Assembly: GCA_963805715.1 (NCBI GenBank)
Contig: CAWDVK010000019.1
Coordinates: 62,001-126,000, forward strand
Reading direction: 5' to 3'
Length of the DNA stretch: 64,000 nucleotides
DNA from: CAWDVK01 sp963805715
Lineage (GTDB): Bacteria; Actinomycetota; Actinomycetes; Streptosporangiales; Streptosporangiaceae
Of the stretch, positions 56,439 to 64,000 are shown in pieces (positions within the stretch are counted from its first letter, which is position 1; every line of letters begins with the position of its first letter). Both the position numbers and the translations under genes were made by a program. The notes beneath the pieces are model-generated. The model had not been told where the DNA came from and did no database searches. It worked only from the letters and a program-made list of their open reading frames with translations.

Positions 56439-57185
56439 TCAGCCGGGCAGCGGGTACTGCAGGCTGATCAGCGAGGCCAGGTCGGCGAGCACGAGCTCGA
56501 ACAGGGGCTCTGAATCGGTCAGCGCGAACCGCATGTGCCCGAACACCTCGAGGCTGACCGTGCCGTAGAGCAGCACCCAGCAGCGCAGGAATGTCTGCAG
56601 CGCGCCCAGCGGGAGGTCGGCGCCTGCGAGCTGCCGATACCGGGCCAGCTGCGCGCGCAGGGACGGATCGACGGAGGCGTCGGCCGGCACCGGGAAGGGC
56701 TTGCGCCGCCAGAGCTCGAGGAACAGGTCAAGGAACACCTGGCCGAACCGGAAGCCGCACTCGGCAGCGTAGTCCTCGTGCGCCACGTCCAGGCCCGGCA
56801 GCGGGCTGCCGAAGATCATGCCGAACTCGGGCCGGTTCGCCAGGCCCCAGGCCCGGAAGGCCCGGCAGGCGGCGATCAGCTTGACCGTCATCAGCTCATC
56901 GGCGCTGCTGCCCGCGCTCGCGTGCTCGCGCGCCGCTGCCTGGATGGCGTCATGCAGGCGGCCCGCCAGCTCGCTGAAGATGTCACCGACGACGTGCTGC
57001 AGCAACTCCTCGTGACTGCCGAAGTACCGGTACAGGGCCGGGGCGGTCACCCCCATCGCGCGCGCGATCGCGCGCAGCGAGACGGCGTCGCTGCCCTGCT
57101 CGACCAGCAGCCGCCGTGCGGTCTGCACGATTTCCTGAGTCGTCGCAGCCCGGACCCGGACGCGTCTGCTGGGCGCCTGGACCAT
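56439..57185 (-). CDS. TetR family repressor of the MMPL transporter
   Basis: 248 aa. Helix-turn-helix near the N-terminus: EIVQTARRLLVEQGSDAVSL, RAIARAMGVTAPALYRYFGSHEELLQHV. The C-terminal domain has the WHG-like layout (FRAWGLANRPEFGMIFGSPLPG, VDPSLRAQLARY, LRCWVLLYGTVSLEVFGHM). ATG 57185 is preferred to the longer frame to 57284 because GGAGG is 9 bases upstream and the longer start would run into the inverted-repeat operator. It is divergent from the MMPL gene and is the likely repressor of both. Confidence 0.88.
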   Translation of the reverse strand: MVQAPSRRVRVRAATTQEIVQTARRLLVEQGSDAVSLRAIARAMGVTAPALYRYFGSHEELLQHVVGDIFSELAGRLHDAIQAAAREHASAGSSADELMTVKLIAACRAFRAWGLANRPEFGMIFGSPLPGLDVAHEDYAAECGFRFGQVFLDLFLELWRRKPFPVPADASVDPSLRAQLARYRQLAGADLPLGALQTFLRCWVLLYGTVSLEVFGHMRFALTDSEPLFELVLADLASLISLQYPLPG

Positions 57186-57280
57186 CTCAGCATCCTCCAC
57201 GGTCGCGACCGGCCCGCGCCAGCCTGTTCGCTGGCCCGATGCCATCGGCCGGCCAGGTGACGTCTTGGTAAACAGGGTTG

Positions 57281-57341
57281 ACATTAGCTAACAGCGTATG
57301 CCAAGTTAACGACGTTAGCGCTTTACGCTGTTCACTAATGT
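57281..57341. promoter_or_regulatory. Large inverted-repeat operator between TetR and MMPL genes
   Basis: Two 18-bp arms (57281-57298 and 57324-57341) pair at 16 of 18 positions; the left arm begins ACATTAGCTAACAGCG. Between them lies a smaller palindrome, TAACGACGTTA (57307-57317), and the left arm itself contains TTAGCTAA. It is the most AT-rich part of the 185-bp gap. Multiple nested TetR sites are the simplest reading. Confidence 0.72.
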
Positions 57342-57370
57342 GATCGTACCTAACCCTGGCGGGGGATCCC

Positions 57371-59659
57371 ATGTTCGAGACCTGGGGCCGGATCGTCTAC
57401 CGGCGGCGGCGGATAGTCCTCGTGATCGCGCTGGCCGCGATCGCCTTCGCCGCGATCTGGGGCACCGGCGTGTTTGGCAGGCTGCAGTCCTCGGGCGGGT
57501 TCGAGGCGCCCGGCAGCCAGAGCCAGCAGGAAGCGAGCCTCGCGGCCAGCGCGTTCGGGCGCGACTCCGGTGACGTGGTGGTGCTGTACGCCAGCCGGGT
57601 GCAGTCGGTGCATGCCGCGGCGTTCCGGTCCGCGGTCACCGGCACGCTGGCCCGGCTGCCGCGCAGCCGGGTGGAGTCGGCAGCGACCTACTGGTCGACC
57701 GGCTCGCCGCAGTTCGTCAGCGCGAGCGGCCGGGAGACCTACGCCGTCATCGAGTTGACCGGCGGGAGCGACTCGGCGAGGGTGCAGGGCTTCGACGCGA
57801 TCAAGGGCGACCTGGCCGCGCCCGGCCTGACGACCAGGATCGGCGGGGTCATCCCGACCGAGGCCGCCATCAATAAGCAGGTGACCAGCGATATCGGCCG
57901 GGCCGAGGGCCTGTCCATGCCGGTGCTGCTGATCCTGCTGCTGGTGATCTTCGGCAGCCTGGCCGCGGCGAGCCTGCCGCTGGCGGTCGGCGGTATCGGG
58001 ATCCTCGGCTCGTTCACCGCGCTCCGGCTGCTCACCCTGGGCACTACCGTCTCGATCTACTCGGTCAACATCACCACCATCCTCGGCCTCGGGCTGGCCA
58101 TCGATTACGGGCTGTTCATGGTCGGCCGGTTCCGCGAGGAACTGCACCGGCAGGACTCGGTCGAGGCCGCGCTGGCCAGGACCGTGGCCACCGCGGGCCG
58201 TACCGTGGCCGTCTCCGGGGTGACCGTGGCTGTCGCGCTGGCCAGCCTGATGCTGTTCCCCGAGGTGTTCCTGCGCTCGATGGGCTACGGCGGGGTGGCG
58301 ACCGTGCTGGTCGACATGCTGGCCGCGCTGACGGTCCTGCCCGCGCTGCTGGCCCTGCTCGGCCCGAAGGTCAACGCGCTGCGCATCCGGCGCTCGGTGC
58401 CGTCCCATCGAACGAGCGCACCCTTGCCGGCCGCGACGGCCGGCCTGCCGGCCCGAGCGGATGGCAGCGCGGGGGGATCCCGGGCCGCCGGGACCCGGGG
58501 TGCCCGCGGGGAGCAGAGTGGCCAGCCGGGGGAGCAGGGCGGCTGGTACCGGCTCGCGCGCAGCGTGATGCGCCGGCCGGTCGCCTACGCGGCCGTGATC
58601 GTCGTCCTGCTGCTCGCGCTGGGCCTGCCCTTCCTGCGGGTCACCTGGGGCGGCACGGACGCGCGGGCACTGCCCGCCTCGGCCGGCCCGCGCGTCGTAA
58701 CCGAGGCGCTCACCCGTGACTTCCCCGGCAACGTGACCGCCCCGATCGAGTCACTGGTGCGGTTCAGCGGACCGGTGGCAGGCTCCGCGGCCCGCAGCGC
58801 GCAGCTGGCGTCCTATGTCAGCAGGCTGGACGGCGTCGCCGGGGTGACCGGCGCGCAGCTGACCGGCCTGCGTGGGGACACCGCGCGGATCGATCTTCGT
58901 TACGGACCGGATCCGATGTCGGCGGCCGCCCGGCGGATCGTTCAGGATGTGCGCGGCATCGCCCCGCCCGCGGGGGCCAGGGCGTATGTCGGCGGCCAGA
59001 GCGCGCAGCTGGCCGACGAGCTGGCCAGCCTGTCGGCGACGCTGCCGTGGATGGCGCTGGTGGTGGCGGTCGCGACGTTCGTCCTGCTCTTCCTGGCCTT
59101 CGGCTCGGTGGTGCTGCCGCTGAAGGCCATCGTGATGAACGTGCTGTCGCTGTCGGCCACGTTCGGCGTGGTCGTCTGGATCTTCCAGCAGGGCCACCTG
59201 TCCGGCCTGCTGCGCTTCACCCCGACCGGGACCATCGATCCCACCATGCCGATCCTGATGCTGGCCATCATCTTCGGGCTGTCGATGGACTACGAGGTGT
59301 TCCTACTGTCGCGGATCCGCGAGCGCTACGACGTGACTGGCGACAACACGGCGGCCGTCGCGAGCGGGCTGCAGCGCACCGGCGGCGTGATCACCAGCGC
59401 GGCGCTGCTGCTGGTGATCGTGATCGGGGCCTTCTCCGCCTCCGGCATCACGTTCATCAAGCTGATGGGCGTGGGCATGATCGTCGCCCTGATCGTGGAC
59501 GCCACGATCGTGCGCGTCCTGCTGGTGCCGGCCACCATGCGCCTGCTCGGCCGCGCGAACTGGTGGGCGCCGCGGCCGCTGCGGCGGCTGTATGCCCGGT
59601 ACGGGATCCGGGAGGGAGCTTCCGGCGACATGGTGGCGCCGGAGCCGGCCGGCGTCTAG
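57371..59659 (+). CDS. MMPL/RND family transporter
   Basis: 762 aa. An N-terminal helix (IVLVIALAAIAFAAIWGTGV), a first extracytoplasmic domain, then a bundle of five helices with ITTILGLGLAIDYGLFMVGRFREEL, the MMPL proton-relay signature with its acidic residue; a Gly/Ala-rich cytoplasmic linker (about residues 345-390); then the second half repeats the pattern with IFGLSMDYEVFLLSRIRERYD. Such proteins export lipids or small molecules in actinomycetes. The ATG follows GGGGGATCC-type sequence with a moderate Shine-Dalgarno. The divergent TetR gene and the operator suggest inducible expression. Confidence 0.92.
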   Translation: MFETWGRIVYRRRRIVLVIALAAIAFAAIWGTGVFGRLQSSGGFEAPGSQSQQEASLAASAFGRDSGDVVVLYASRVQSVHAAAFRSAVTGTLARLPRSRVESAATYWSTGSPQFVSASGRETYAVIELTGGSDSARVQGFDAIKGDLAAPGLTTRIGGVIPTEAAINKQVTSDIGRAEGLSMPVLLILLLVIFGSLAAASLPLAVGGIGILGSFTALRLLTLGTTVSIYSVNITTILGLGLAIDYGLFMVGRFREELHRQDSVEAALARTVATAGRTVAVSGVTVAVALASLMLFPEVFLRSMGYGGVATVLVDMLAALTVLPALLALLGPKVNALRIRRSVPSHRTSAPLPAATAGLPARADGSAGGSRAAGTRGARGEQSGQPGEQGGWYRLARSVMRRPVAYAAVIVVLLLALGLPFLRVTWGGTDARALPASAGPRVVTEALTRDFPGNVTAPIESLVRFSGPVAGSAARSAQLASYVSRLDGVAGVTGAQLTGLRGDTARIDLRYGPDPMSAAARRIVQDVRGIAPPAGARAYVGGQSAQLADELASLSATLPWMALVVAVATFVLLFLAFGSVVLPLKAIVMNVLSLSATFGVVVWIFQQGHLSGLLRFTPTGTIDPTMPILMLAIIFGLSMDYEVFLLSRIRERYDVTGDNTAAVASGLQRTGGVITSAALLLVIVIGAFSASGITFIKLMGVGMIVALIVDATIVRVLLVPATMRLLGRANWWAPRPLRRLYARYGIREGASGDMVAPEPAGV

Positions 59660-59771
59660 GCCGGCTGGAGGGCCGGCCGGGATCCGCCCTGATGCCGCCG
59701 GCCCGCCGGGCCAGCCTGATGCAGCCGGGTGCAGCCGGGTGCGGCAGTGGCCTGCGCAGGCCAGGACCGGT

Positions 59772-60210
59772 TCACTGGCCGGTCAGCAGCGCGGCCCTGG
59801 ACTCCAGATAACGCCGCTCGGGCGTGCTCGTGGTGCGGCGGGCCGCGCTGAGGTAGGCCTCGCGGGCCGCCTGGAGCTGGCCGTCCATCTCGAGCAGGTG
59901 CGCGCGCACCGCGGGCAGGCGATGGTGGCGGGCCAGGCGATGGTCGGCATCGAGCGTCTCGAGCAGCCTCAGCCCGGCCCGCGGGCCGCGGATCATCGCG
60001 AGGGCCACGGCGCGGTTCAGGGTCACCACGGGATTCGGCGCGATGGACTCGAGAGGCCGTAGAGCCCCAGGATCTTGTCGCGGCGGCCAGCAGGGCCTCC
60101 TGCACCGCATCCTCGCACTGGCCGAACGAGCCGTAGCGGCGCGTCAGGGCGCCGAGGACCTGCGGCGTCAGCTCGCGCAGCAGGTCCTCGACTCGCCGAT
60201 CACTGATCAC
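59772..60210 (-). pseudogene. Decayed ECF42-type sigma factor gene (internal deletion and frameshifts)
   Basis: Only the ends of an ECF sigma factor remain. The GTG at 60210 opens with SDRRVEDLLRELTPQVLGALTRRYGSF and EDAVQEALLAAA, the start of sigma region 2. The frame then changes: a short KILGLYGL segment in a second frame, then SIAPNPVVTLNRAVALAMIRG through RRTTSTPERRYLESRAALL in a third frame, ending at 59772. The last part is the C-terminal TPR-like extension of large ECF42 sigma factors. Regions 2.2-4 and most of the extension, roughly 250 codons, are gone. The GTG overlaps the stop of the DGPF gene upstream, the standard partner of ECF42. Confidence 0.82.
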
Positions 60211-60569
60211 ATCTCGGCTCCGGCCTCGTGCATCACCGGCCACACCTCGACGCAGCGGAACGCCGCGAACGGCATCCGCGCCGCGATCTCCAGGGCTCGC
60301 TGCTCGCTCTCGACATCGAGCAGCCAGAAGCTGGCCAGGTGCTCCTTGGTCTCCAGGTACGGGCCATCGGTCACGGCGGCCGCGCCCTCGCGGACCCGGA
60401 CGATCCTGGCATTCTCGGCGTCGGCCAGCCCGTAGGCGCCGAGCAGTTCGCCGGTATCGAAGAACTCCCTGTTGATCGCGTCCTGCTCGGCGATGGCCCT
60501 GGTCCAGTCGTCCGGGCCGAATCCGGACCAGGTCTGCTGGTTGGCGTAGATCATCAGCAGGTACTTCAT
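60207..60569 (-). CDS. YCII-related/DGPF-domain protein
   Basis: 120 aa dimeric alpha/beta-barrel protein of the YciI-like group. The opening MKYLLMIYANQQTWSGF, the central VTDGPYLETKEHLASFWLLD that contains the D-G-P-[YF] motif, and the C-terminal FRCVEVWPVM are diagnostic. Such proteins are encoded next to ECF42 sigma factors and are thought to be their functional partners. Here the sigma gene directly downstream is broken, so this protein may be an orphan. ATG 60569; the Shine-Dalgarno is AGGAGCCACC-like on the coding strand. Confidence 0.9.
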   Translation of the reverse strand: MKYLLMIYANQQTWSGFGPDDWTRAIAEQDAINREFFDTGELLGAYGLADAENARIVRVREGAAAVTDGPYLETKEHLASFWLLDVESEQRALEIAARMPFAAFRCVEVWPVMHEAGAEM

Positions 60570-60772
60570 GGTGGCTCCTGTCGTCGGGCGCTGCCGCGTG
60601 CGGGCGCGCTGCCCCCCCTAGTTGGAGCCATCCTGCCGTGCTCGACAGGGGACGGGTCAGCTGACCTCCGGGCGGCCGGCCCGGGTGGACCTGCTGACGC
60701 CGCCGGGATTGGGGCTGCAGGGTTCCGGGCAGACGAGGAGGATGGTGGCAGCGGACGAGAAGGGCGACGGCG

Positions 60773-61426
60773 ATGGCGGAAGAGACGACATTCACGATCG
60801 GGGCCGAGGCCAGCTGCACCGACGGGCCCTGCGGGCACGTCAGCCGGGTGGTGGTCGACCCGCTGGCGCAGGCGGTGACCCACCTGGTCGTCGAGCCCGC
60901 CCACCGGCAGGGCCTGGGCAGGCTGGTGCCGCTGGACTTGGTCGACGCGACGGGCGGCCAGGTCAGGCTCCGCTGCAGCCAGGCCGAGTTTGAGCAGCTT
61001 GGCTCCGCCGAGGAGACCGAGTTCGTGCCGGGCACCCGCGGCTACGCGGAATACGGCCCGATGCAGGTGCTGTCCTGGCCTTACTACGGCCTGGGCGGCG
61101 CCGCCGGGGTGCCGGGCGAATCGGTGCCGAGCATCAATCAGACCGTAACCTACGATGCCGTGCCGCTGGGCGAGGTTGCCATCCACCGCGGCGATCCGGT
61201 ACATGCCACCGACGGCACCATCGGGCAGGTGCAGGGACTGGTGATGGACCGGGCGAGCCGCCACGTCAGCCACGTGCTGCTGCAGGAGGGTCACCTGTGG
61301 GGCAAGAAGGAAGTGGCCATCCCGATCGCAGCGGTGGCGGATGTGGACGCGGGCATCCGGCTCAAGATCTCCAAGCAGGAGGTGCAGGACCTCCCGCCGG
61401 TGGATATCGACCACCCGGCACGGTAG
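60773..61426 (+). CDS. PRC-barrel domain protein
   Basis: 217 aa with two PRC-barrel-like halves: the first ends HLVVEPAHRQGLGRLVPLDLVD, and the second has VHATDGTIGQVQGLVMDRASRHVSHVLLQEGHLWGKKEVAIPI, the classic 'G-x-V-x-x-x-V-D...A-x-H-V-L-V' pattern. A linker with GYAEYGPMQVLSWPYYGLGG joins them. PRC-barrel proteins bind RNA, proteins or photosynthetic centres; in actinomycetes most are uncharacterised and some are stress-linked. A conserved CTDGPCG near the N-terminus might bind metal. ATG 60773; convergent with the secreted protein gene. Confidence 0.83.
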   Translation: MAEETTFTIGAEASCTDGPCGHVSRVVVDPLAQAVTHLVVEPAHRQGLGRLVPLDLVDATGGQVRLRCSQAEFEQLGSAEETEFVPGTRGYAEYGPMQVLSWPYYGLGGAAGVPGESVPSINQTVTYDAVPLGEVAIHRGDPVHATDGTIGQVQGLVMDRASRHVSHVLLQEGHLWGKKEVAIPIAAVADVDAGIRLKISKQEVQDLPPVDIDHPAR

Positions 61427-61512
61427 CCGCCCGGGCAGCCGCCGCCCGGACAGCATCGGCCGGCGGCACAGCATCGGCCGGCCGGGCGGGGCCGGCGGAT
61501 GCTCGCCGCGCG

Positions 61513-63525
61513 TCAGCCCACCGGGCCAAGCCCGAGGTCGGCCGGCCCGTGCCAGGAGCCGTCCCAGAAGGCGTCCCACAGGCTCGCGCTGGAGCCGGGG
61601 CCCCTCCAGAGCAGGTACCGATACCCGGTAGCCGGCCCAGCCGCCGCGGCCGGGGCCGATCCGAGCGGCCCGATCACGCTGCCGTTCACCCGGACGGCGC
61701 TGGCGGCGTCCCAGGACGATCCGCTGCCGGCCGCCTGCTCCAGGTCGCCGCTGGCGTTCTCCCAGAACACGTACACCTTTCCCGAGCTGTCCGCCGCCGC
61801 CGGCGGGGACGCCAGCGGCCCGTCGCCGAGAGCGGCCGGGCCGTGCCAGGATCCAGTCCAGTAAGCCTCCTGCAGGCCCGCGCCGGCACCGGCCGCGCGC
61901 CAGAACACGTACTGGTCCCCGTCCGGTGCCACCGCCACGCTCGGCGAGGATCCGAGCGGGCCAAGCCGGGAGCCGTTGACGCTGATCGCGCTGGGGGCAG
62001 TCCAGGCCGACCCGTTCCAGGACGTCTCCTCCAGTCCCTGGCCGGTGTTCTCCCAGAAGATGTCCACGTCCCCGGCCCGGTCCGCGCCAGCGGCGGGCGC
62101 GGAGCCCAGCGGCCCGTCACCAAGGTCGAGCGGGCCGTGCCAGGACCCGTTCCAGTACGCCTCCCACAGGCCCGAGGCCGGGGCGGTGCCCTTCCAGAAC
62201 ACGTACTGATCGGCATAGCCGCCAGAGTCCTGCGGGCCGAGGGCGACCGTCGGGGGAGAGCCGAGCGGCCCCATGCCCTTCCCGCCCGCGGTGACCGCGG
62301 ATGGCCCGCTCCAGGTCCGAGTCGCGGCTGAGTAGAGGGCCTCTTCCAGGCCCCCGCCGCTGTTCTGCCAGAAGGCAAAGACATTTCCTGACTTATCCAC
62401 CGCGACTGCGGGACCCCGGCTGCCGAAGGGCGTCAGTTTGTAGCCGTAATAGGTGGCCAGGATCTTCCGCCAGCCCTCGCCGCCCTGCGCGCATGCCTGG
62501 GTGCCCCACTGGGACATGGTCCCTGTTTCGCGAGTGCCGTAGTCCTGCCCGCATGAATCCTTCTGGGAGCCAGAGTCGTAGCCCGTTTCCGGAATGGCCG
62601 AGTGCTGGGTGTACAGATAATCTGCTGTCCTGTTGACCGCGGTGCTGGTTGAATTGTAGGACGGCGCGAACGGATCGAAATCCTGATAGTCGATATAGTC
62701 GTCGACATCAAAAGAGCACGGATTCGGGTCGCCGGCGCTGGTGTAGATGGTTCCCTTGGATCCGTTAACGACAAAATGCCAGGCGTAATCGCGCACGGCG
62801 ACGGCGCCAGCTTCGAGCGCGGGCTCGTCCCAGCCTGCCTCCCACTCATCGGGAAGAACATGCTGCTCGTAGAAACTGAAGTCATAGGAAATGACGTCGC
62901 CGGCGTCGGTGCTCCCGTGCTGGCCGGTCATGTAAACGCGGATGGTCGGGGGCTCCTCGGTCTGCGATGTCCAGCCCGACGAGTTACCCGGGCAGCTGTC
63001 GGGCGCCACGGCGTGCCCGGCATGACCCGCCGGGCCGTTGTCCGGCTGCGGCACGGGGCGGGGGACCTGCAGGGCCAGCGCGGCGGAGTGCAGCTCGACG
63101 TATACCTGCGCGGGCATGCCGGGTACCAGCCTGATCCCGGATTCCTGCCACCGGCCGAAGCCCTTCTTCTGCACGATCAGCGTGTACGCCGAGCTGGCCG
63201 GTATCCGTAGGTTCCTGAAGGCGAAGTAGCCGTCCGCGCTGGTGGTGGTCCTGCGGTGCAGGCCGGGGAGGGTGACGACCGCGTCCCTGACCACGGGCAG
63301 CCCGCTCGGGACAGCAATATGCCTGGCCGGCCCGCGCTGCAGCGGCCGGCCGTCGCGCACCTGGCCGGCCAGCGCGGTGAGCGCGTCCGGGCCGGGCCGG
63401 GCCGGGCCGCCCGCCGCCCCGGCCGCCGGGAACGGGTAGGCCGGAACGGTCAGCGCGGCCAGCGCGGCCAGGCAGAGGACCGCGCACAGCGAGATTAGTG
63501 ATCTCCGGAGTGATTGCCTGGGCAA
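61513..63525 (-). CDS. Secreted SpoIID/LytB-domain protein with a C-terminal six-bladed PLL-type propeller
   Basis: 670 aa. A signal peptide (MPRQSLRRSLISLCAVLCLA, AALAALTVPAY) is followed by a carboxypeptidase-regulatory-like beta domain (about 75-150: VVTLPGLHRRTTTSADGYFAF). Next is a SpoIID/LytB-type domain (about 190-365: YEQHVLPDEWEAGWDEPALE, AVAVRDYAWHFV, GTMSQWGTQACAQGG, ILATYYGY), whose relatives cleave peptidoglycan glycan strands; the key acidic residue of the LPxE motif is kept. The last 300 residues are six repeats of about 48 aa alternating between two types (IFWENTGQGLEE- and VFWRAAGAGAGLQEAYWTGSWHG-like), typical of lectin-type propellers. It should act on or bind the cell surface. 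No immunity or sporulation gene is adjacent. Confidence 0.85.
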   Translation of the reverse strand: MPRQSLRRSLISLCAVLCLAALAALTVPAYPFPAAGAAGGPARPGPDALTALAGQVRDGRPLQRGPARHIAVPSGLPVVRDAVVTLPGLHRRTTTSADGYFAFRNLRIPASSAYTLIVQKKGFGRWQESGIRLVPGMPAQVYVELHSAALALQVPRPVPQPDNGPAGHAGHAVAPDSCPGNSSGWTSQTEEPPTIRVYMTGQHGSTDAGDVISYDFSFYEQHVLPDEWEAGWDEPALEAGAVAVRDYAWHFVVNGSKGTIYTSAGDPNPCSFDVDDYIDYQDFDPFAPSYNSTSTAVNRTADYLYTQHSAIPETGYDSGSQKDSCGQDYGTRETGTMSQWGTQACAQGGEGWRKILATYYGYKLTPFGSRGPAVAVDKSGNVFAFWQNSGGGLEEALYSAATRTWSGPSAVTAGGKGMGPLGSPPTVALGPQDSGGYADQYVFWKGTAPASGLWEAYWNGSWHGPLDLGDGPLGSAPAAGADRAGDVDIFWENTGQGLEETSWNGSAWTAPSAISVNGSRLGPLGSSPSVAVAPDGDQYVFWRAAGAGAGLQEAYWTGSWHGPAALGDGPLASPPAAADSSGKVYVFWENASGDLEQAAGSGSSWDAASAVRVNGSVIGPLGSAPAAAAGPATGYRYLLWRGPGSSASLWDAFWDGSWHGPADLGLGPVG

Positions 63526-63911
63526 AGTTAATCCTCCGTGATCCTTCGCCCGGTAAAAAGCTTCCGGGCGACCATGGACAGGAATTACTATGCCATCCGG
63601 GCTTAGCGCGGTAACGACGATTCCGTAACCTGCGTTACCGTCATGCTGGTCTGCGTTACCCCTTACTCGGCTTTCCGTCAGGGTAGAACTTGCCGAGCAG
63701 CTGCCGCAGCACTCACTTCGGGCCGGTACCCGGCCCCCGGCCAGGCGTCGGCGTCTGCCACCCTACCCAGTTGATGCAGCCTGAACACTGCTTTGATATT
63801 CGCGTTCTTTTAGTGAATGGGGAGTTAGCCCTGCCGTCAGGAGGGTAAGGGCGACCGCCCGGATGGCGGACCCGGGCCGATCGCGGCCGGGCCGTCCCCG
63901 CCGCTGCCGGG
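63526..63911. other. Upstream region of the SpoIID-lectin gene without a supported CDS
   Basis: No coding frame is convincing here. Within it, CGCCCGG (63547-63553) and CCGGGCG (63564-63570) form a 7-bp hairpin in the likely leader of the secreted protein gene, and short GTAAC/GTTAC elements cluster at 63611-63660. It is AT-richer than the neighbouring genes, as expected for a promoter. Confidence 0.5.
63630..63660 (-). promoter_or_regulatory. Direct repeat CTGCGTTACC spaced 21 bp, upstream of the secreted protein gene
   Basis: The 10-mer occurs at 63630-63639 and 63651-63660, exactly two helical turns apart, and reverse-orientation GTAAC copies lie at 63611 and 63625. It is about 105-135 bp upstream of the secreted protein start, a suitable place for an activator site. 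Confidence 0.4.
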
Positions 63912-64000
63912 CTACCGGGGAACCGGGCCCGTCCCTTTCTCCGGCCGGCCGATCCGGACGTCGACACCGGGCGAGTAGTGCACCAGTGGCTCGTCCTGCG
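63912..64000 (-). CDS. C-terminal end of a gene running in from beyond the window
   Basis: On the minus strand one frame is open from the edge to a TAG at 63912-63914 and reads QDEPLVHYSPGVDVRIGRPE, then a short Gly/Pro tail. Its codons are almost all G/C at the third position, matching real genes here. The other two minus frames give Arg/Ala-rich text. No family can be named from 29 residues. Confidence 0.5.
   Translation of the reverse strand, partial: QDEPLVHYSPGVDVRIGRPEKGTGPVPR

Noticed and set aside
63713..63967. 84-codon minus-strand frame near the right edge
   Set aside because: Arg/Ser/Pro-rich composition. The competing minus frame ending at 63912 has better codon bias and a more protein-like sequence.

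Overview
The window is very GC-rich with strongly GC-biased third codon positions, dense gene packing, GTG starts and recurrent TAGGCT/TAAGCT -10 boxes. Its gene content is that of a high-GC Gram-positive actinomycete: Rex-controlled hemACD, a BldC regulator, mycothiol S-conjugate amidase, a PPOX/F420-type oxidoreductase, DUF501, DUF4229, DUF4287 and System II cytochrome c maturation. In-frame TTA codons are almost absent; I found two among the called genes. I cannot name the genus from sequence alone.

Layout. 1-6765: the end of a monooxygenase-like gene, a glutaredoxin-like protein, then the tetrapyrrole operon rex-hemA-hemC-hemD (4-base overlaps) and hemB, with a Rex operator upstream of rex. 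6888-15861: a membrane glycosyltransferase-like protein, a primase/polymerase-like protein, hemL, a histidine phosphatase, and resA-resB-ccsB for cytochrome c maturation, from which ccdA is missing. 15862-18478: an unusual HExxH metalloprotease-like gene with a small partner, bldC and a DUF4229 membrane protein. 18516-21130: an ATP-sulfurylase-like/APS-kinase fusion and a methyltransferase. 21415-30961: a conserved housekeeping run (mfd, SurA-like lipoprotein, mazG, eno, ftsB-like, DUF501, ppx, uracil-DNA glycosylase), then an odd tRNA in a locally AT-rich gap.

31477-36547: PPOX oxidoreductase, DUF4287 protein, thiolase, and the transsulfuration genes cystathionine beta-synthase and cystathionine gamma-synthase/lyase. 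36641-41141: two small membrane proteins and a VWA/MoxR-type AAA pair. 41193-50664: a ROK kinase, a frameshifted threonine dehydratase, an RDD protein, hppD with a divergent Lrp regulator, a TetR/MFS exporter pair, greA, and mca with a small membrane protein. 50828-55242: a SNF2 helicase and its SWIM-domain partner. 55416-64000: GNAT, rhodanese, a TetR/MMPL pair with an elaborate inverted-repeat operator, a DGPF protein beside a decayed ECF42-type sigma gene, a PRC-barrel protein, a secreted SpoIID/beta-propeller protein, and the tail of a further gene.

Most of the window is ordinary core actinobacterial genome. The points that stand out are: (i) the metalloprotease-like gene with a TTA at codon 5 and a duplicated 28-bp leader; (ii) a tRNA with UAA at the anticodon position but without the tRNA-Leu long variable arm or U33; (iii) a sulfurylase domain lacking its catalytic motifs; (iv) a 32-bp perfect palindrome between thiolase and cbs; (v) two broken genes; (vi) many 15/18-bp tandem repeats inside and between genes.
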